NCBI GenBank assembly: GCA_022072505.1
Contig: JAJVHU010000042.1
Span: 62,001-126,000, forward strand
DNA: 64,000 nt
Origin: Phycisphaerae bacterium
GTDB taxonomy: Bacteria > Planctomycetota > Phycisphaerae > UBA1845
Reading direction: 5' to 3'
A program made the translations under genes and the position numbers. Positions 62,296 to 64,000 of the stretch are shown here, one piece after another; the first letter of the stretch is position 1, and each line of letters begins with the position of its first letter. The notes beneath the pieces were generated by a model that had not been told where the DNA came from, searched no databases, and was given only the letters and a program-made list of their open reading frames with translations.

Positions 62296-63555
62296 ATGAC
62301 CGAACTGACCATCCGCTGTCCGAACTGCGACGCCGTGATTCCGCTGACCGAGTCCCTGGCGGCGCCGCTCCTTGAAGCCACCCGCCGGCAATACGAGCAG
62401 AGGCTCGCCGAGAAGGACGCGGACATCCGAAAGCGGGAGGCGGCCGTCAAGGATCAGCAGACCGCGATCGCCAGGGCGCGGGAATCCCTCGACGAGCAGG
62501 TCGCCGCCAAGCTGAAAACCGAACGCGCGGCCCTCGAAGCCGAGGCGACGAAGAAGGCCAGGCTGGCGCTCTCGACCGACCTTGACCAGAAGGCGAAGGA
62601 ACTCGCCGACCTTCAGGACGTCATCCGGCAGAAGGACGCGAAGCTCACCGAGGCGCAGAAGGCCCAGGCCGAGCTGATCCGCAAGCAGCGCGAACTCGAC
62701 GACGCCCGGCGCGAGATGGACCTCACCATCGAGAAACGCGTGCAGGAGTCGCTCGGCGCGACGCGCGAGCAGGCGAAGAAGGAGGCCGAGGAATCCCTCA
62801 GGCTGAAAGTCGCGGAGAAGGAGCACACCATCGCGTCGATGCAGAAGCAGATCGAGGAGCTGAAGCGGCGGGCGGAGCAGGGGTCGCAGCAGTTGCAGGG
62901 CGAGGTGCAGGAACTCGAGCTGGAATCGATGTTGCGCGGGACGTTCCAGCAGGATTCCATCGAACCCGTCGCCAAGGGGGAGCACGGCGGCGACGTGCTC
63001 CAGCGCGTCATCGGTCCGCTCGGACGGCCCTGCGGCGCGATCCTCTGGGAATCGAAACGCACGAAACACTGGATCGACGGCTGGCTCGCCAAGCTGCGCG
63101 AGGATCAGCGCGCCGCCAAGGCGGATCAGGCCGTCCTGGTCAGCCAGGCGCTGCCGAGCAACGTCGAAACGTTCGACCTGGTGGACGGGGTGTGGGTGAC
63201 GTCGCAGCGCTGCGCCATGCCGGTCGCCGCGGTGCTGCGGCAATCGCTGATCGAACTCGCCGCGGCCCGGCAAGCCGGCGAGGGACAGCAGACGAAGATG
63301 GAGCTGGTCTACCAGTACCTCACCGGCCAGCGCTTCCGCCAGCGCGTGCAGGCGATCGTCGAGAAATTCGCCGACATGCAGGACGACCTGGAGAAGGAGC
63401 GCAAGGTCATGACGAAGCAGTGGGCCAAGCGCGAGGAGCAGATCCGCGCCGTCATCGACTCCACCGCCGGCATGTACGGCGACCTCCAGGGCATCGCGGG
63501 AAAAACCCTCCCGGAAATCACCGGCCTGGGCGGCGGAATGCTCGAATACGAGTGA
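62296..63555 (+). CDS. DUF2130 coiled-coil protein
   Basis: 419 residues from ATG 62296 (GTG 62284 also possible). An N-terminal zinc-ribbon-like I-R-C-P-N-C-D-A-V-I-P-L is followed by a charged coiled coil (about 25-210) and then the DUF2130 domain: L-E-S-M-L-R-G-T-F, D-S-I-E-P-V-A-K-G-E-H-G-G-D-V and G-A-I-L-W-E-S-K-R-T-K-H-W. The D ... E-S-K part resembles a PD-(D/E)xK nuclease core. Biological role unknown; often found in accessory regions. Confidence 0.85.
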   Translation: MTELTIRCPNCDAVIPLTESLAAPLLEATRRQYEQRLAEKDADIRKREAAVKDQQTAIARARESLDEQVAAKLKTERAALEAEATKKARLALSTDLDQKAKELADLQDVIRQKDAKLTEAQKAQAELIRKQRELDDARREMDLTIEKRVQESLGATREQAKKEAEESLRLKVAEKEHTIASMQKQIEELKRRAEQGSQQLQGEVQELELESMLRGTFQQDSIEPVAKGEHGGDVLQRVIGPLGRPCGAILWESKRTKHWIDGWLAKLREDQRAAKADQAVLVSQALPSNVETFDLVDGVWVTSQRCAMPVAAVLRQSLIELAAARQAGEGQQTKMELVYQYLTGQRFRQRVQAIVEKFADMQDDLEKERKVMTKQWAKREEQIRAVIDSTAGMYGDLQGIAGKTLPEITGLGGGMLEYE

Positions 63556-63652
63556 AGAACGCGCACGCGCCGCTGCCCATCGTACCGCCCACCCGAAGAA
63601 CTCCCGCCGAACACCCCCTGCGAGCACCGCCGCCAAACATCGCGGTCAGGCG

Positions 63653-63840
63653 TTACCTCCCGCACGGCACGTCGAGCACCGCGTCACAGAGGAACACGCG
63701 ATGCGCGGCGGAGTCGTCCACGTCGCGGAACTTGCCTTTGCCCCGGCCACGGTCATCAAGCGCGATGCTCATATGCCGCGGGTCCGGCGGATCGAGCAGC
63801 GCGGTCACGGTGTACGGGTTCGGCGTGAAATGGAGTTCAC
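63653..63840 (-). other. Possible end of a minus-strand gene
   Basis: A frame read leftwards to a TAA at 63655 gives H-F-T-P-N-P-Y-T-V-T-A-L-L-D-P-P-D-P-R-H and K-F-R-D-V-D-D-S-A-A-H-R-V-F-L-C. It looks more protein-like than its surroundings, but its upstream part is cut by the transposase fragment. No family recognised. Confidence 0.25.
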
Positions 63841-64000
63841 GCTGAACCCGTGCAGGAGCATTACAACACGATGCGCCTTCATAATGCCATTGGCTATGTC
63901 ACGCCGCAGGACAAGCTCAAAGGGCGTGAGCCGGCGATCTTCGCCGAGCGGGATCGCAAGCGGGCCTCAGCACGGGAATGTCGCCGGCTCGCGCGGCAAC
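63829..64000 (+). mobile_element. C-terminal fragment of an IS3-like transposase
   Basis: Reads E-H-Y-N-T-M-R-L-H-N-A-I-G-Y-V-T-P-Q-D-K, then F-A-E-R-D-R-K to the window edge. H-Y-N-x-x-R-L-H-x-A-I-G-Y-x-T-P is the conserved end of the integrase core (rve_3 type) in IS3-group transposases. The D-D-E catalytic part is not present upstream, so the element is truncated on the left. Confidence 0.8.

Overview
The window looks like chromosomal DNA of a GC-rich member of the Planctomycetota, possibly Phycisphaerae-like. The evidence is the high GC content, two proteins with the C-x2-C-(G/H)-Y-(N/D)-L-x-G-L ... C-P-E-C-G zinc ribbon common in that phylum, a remnant ending in the phylum's usual V-D-D-G-G secretion-substrate tail, VIT/VWA and TPR proteins with signal peptides, and gene-poor, repeat-rich spacers. 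The assignment is by protein style only; no 16S gene is present.

Layout. (1) 1-2620, minus strand: a sugar-type ABC importer (binding protein, MalF-like and MalG-like permeases). (2) 2978-4418: a near-consensus promoter followed by about 1.1 kb with no plausible gene but dense hairpins, a recurring GGG-loop-CCC-AGGAG module about every 70 nt, and ends that can pair with each other next to a T-tract. This is a candidate large structured RNA that I cannot assign to a family, followed by a 151-bp tandem duplication. (3) 4470-10389: envelope proteins (zinc-ribbon membrane protein, TPR protein, VIT-VWA protein, Gly/Tyr-rich secreted protein) and a MarR regulator. (4) 10483-10916: rnpB with its own promoter, then about 1.1 kb of repeats. 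(5) 12079-16291: metallo-beta-lactamase-fold lipoprotein, patatin, a decayed secretion-substrate gene and asd. (6) 16411-25761: the ATP synthase operon (atpZ/I-like, atpB, E, F, H, A, G, D, C) ending with ribosomal protein THX. It is interrupted by an 80-bp MITE-like element and by a four-helix-bundle (IVP) gene flanked by inverted repeats. (7) 26048-26683: fourteen 45-bp tandem repeats, derived from the same MITE-like family. (8) 26709-43016: mostly housekeeping genes (beta-propeller proteins, SAM hydrolase-like protein, glycosyltransferase, phosphodiesterase, TPR protein, pyrC, phospholipid methyltransferase-like protein, tadA, sppA, ATP-grasp protein). (9) 43543-64000: an accessory region.

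The accessory region is built around one intact ispG (49076-50284). Three decayed copies of the ispG 5' end lie upstream (46197, 47482, 48292). Decayed pieces of its 3' part lie downstream (53650, about 57118, 58033). The segments between them carry nucleotidyltransferase remnants or genes, lipoproteins, a helicase-phospholipase D protein resembling Mokosh type II, HicAB, a DUF4209 (HEPN-like) protein, and a zeta-like kinase with a small partner. One 3' piece is fused in frame to the N-terminus of a zeta-like gene. This looks like repeated acquisition of cassettes on both sides of ispG, leaving displaced gene ends as scars. Beyond 58.7 kb are restriction-modification genes and fragments (truncated EcoRI-type methylase, putative endonuclease, C5 methyltransferase, HNH and Mrr-like pieces, DUF2130 protein) and a transposase fragment at the window edge.
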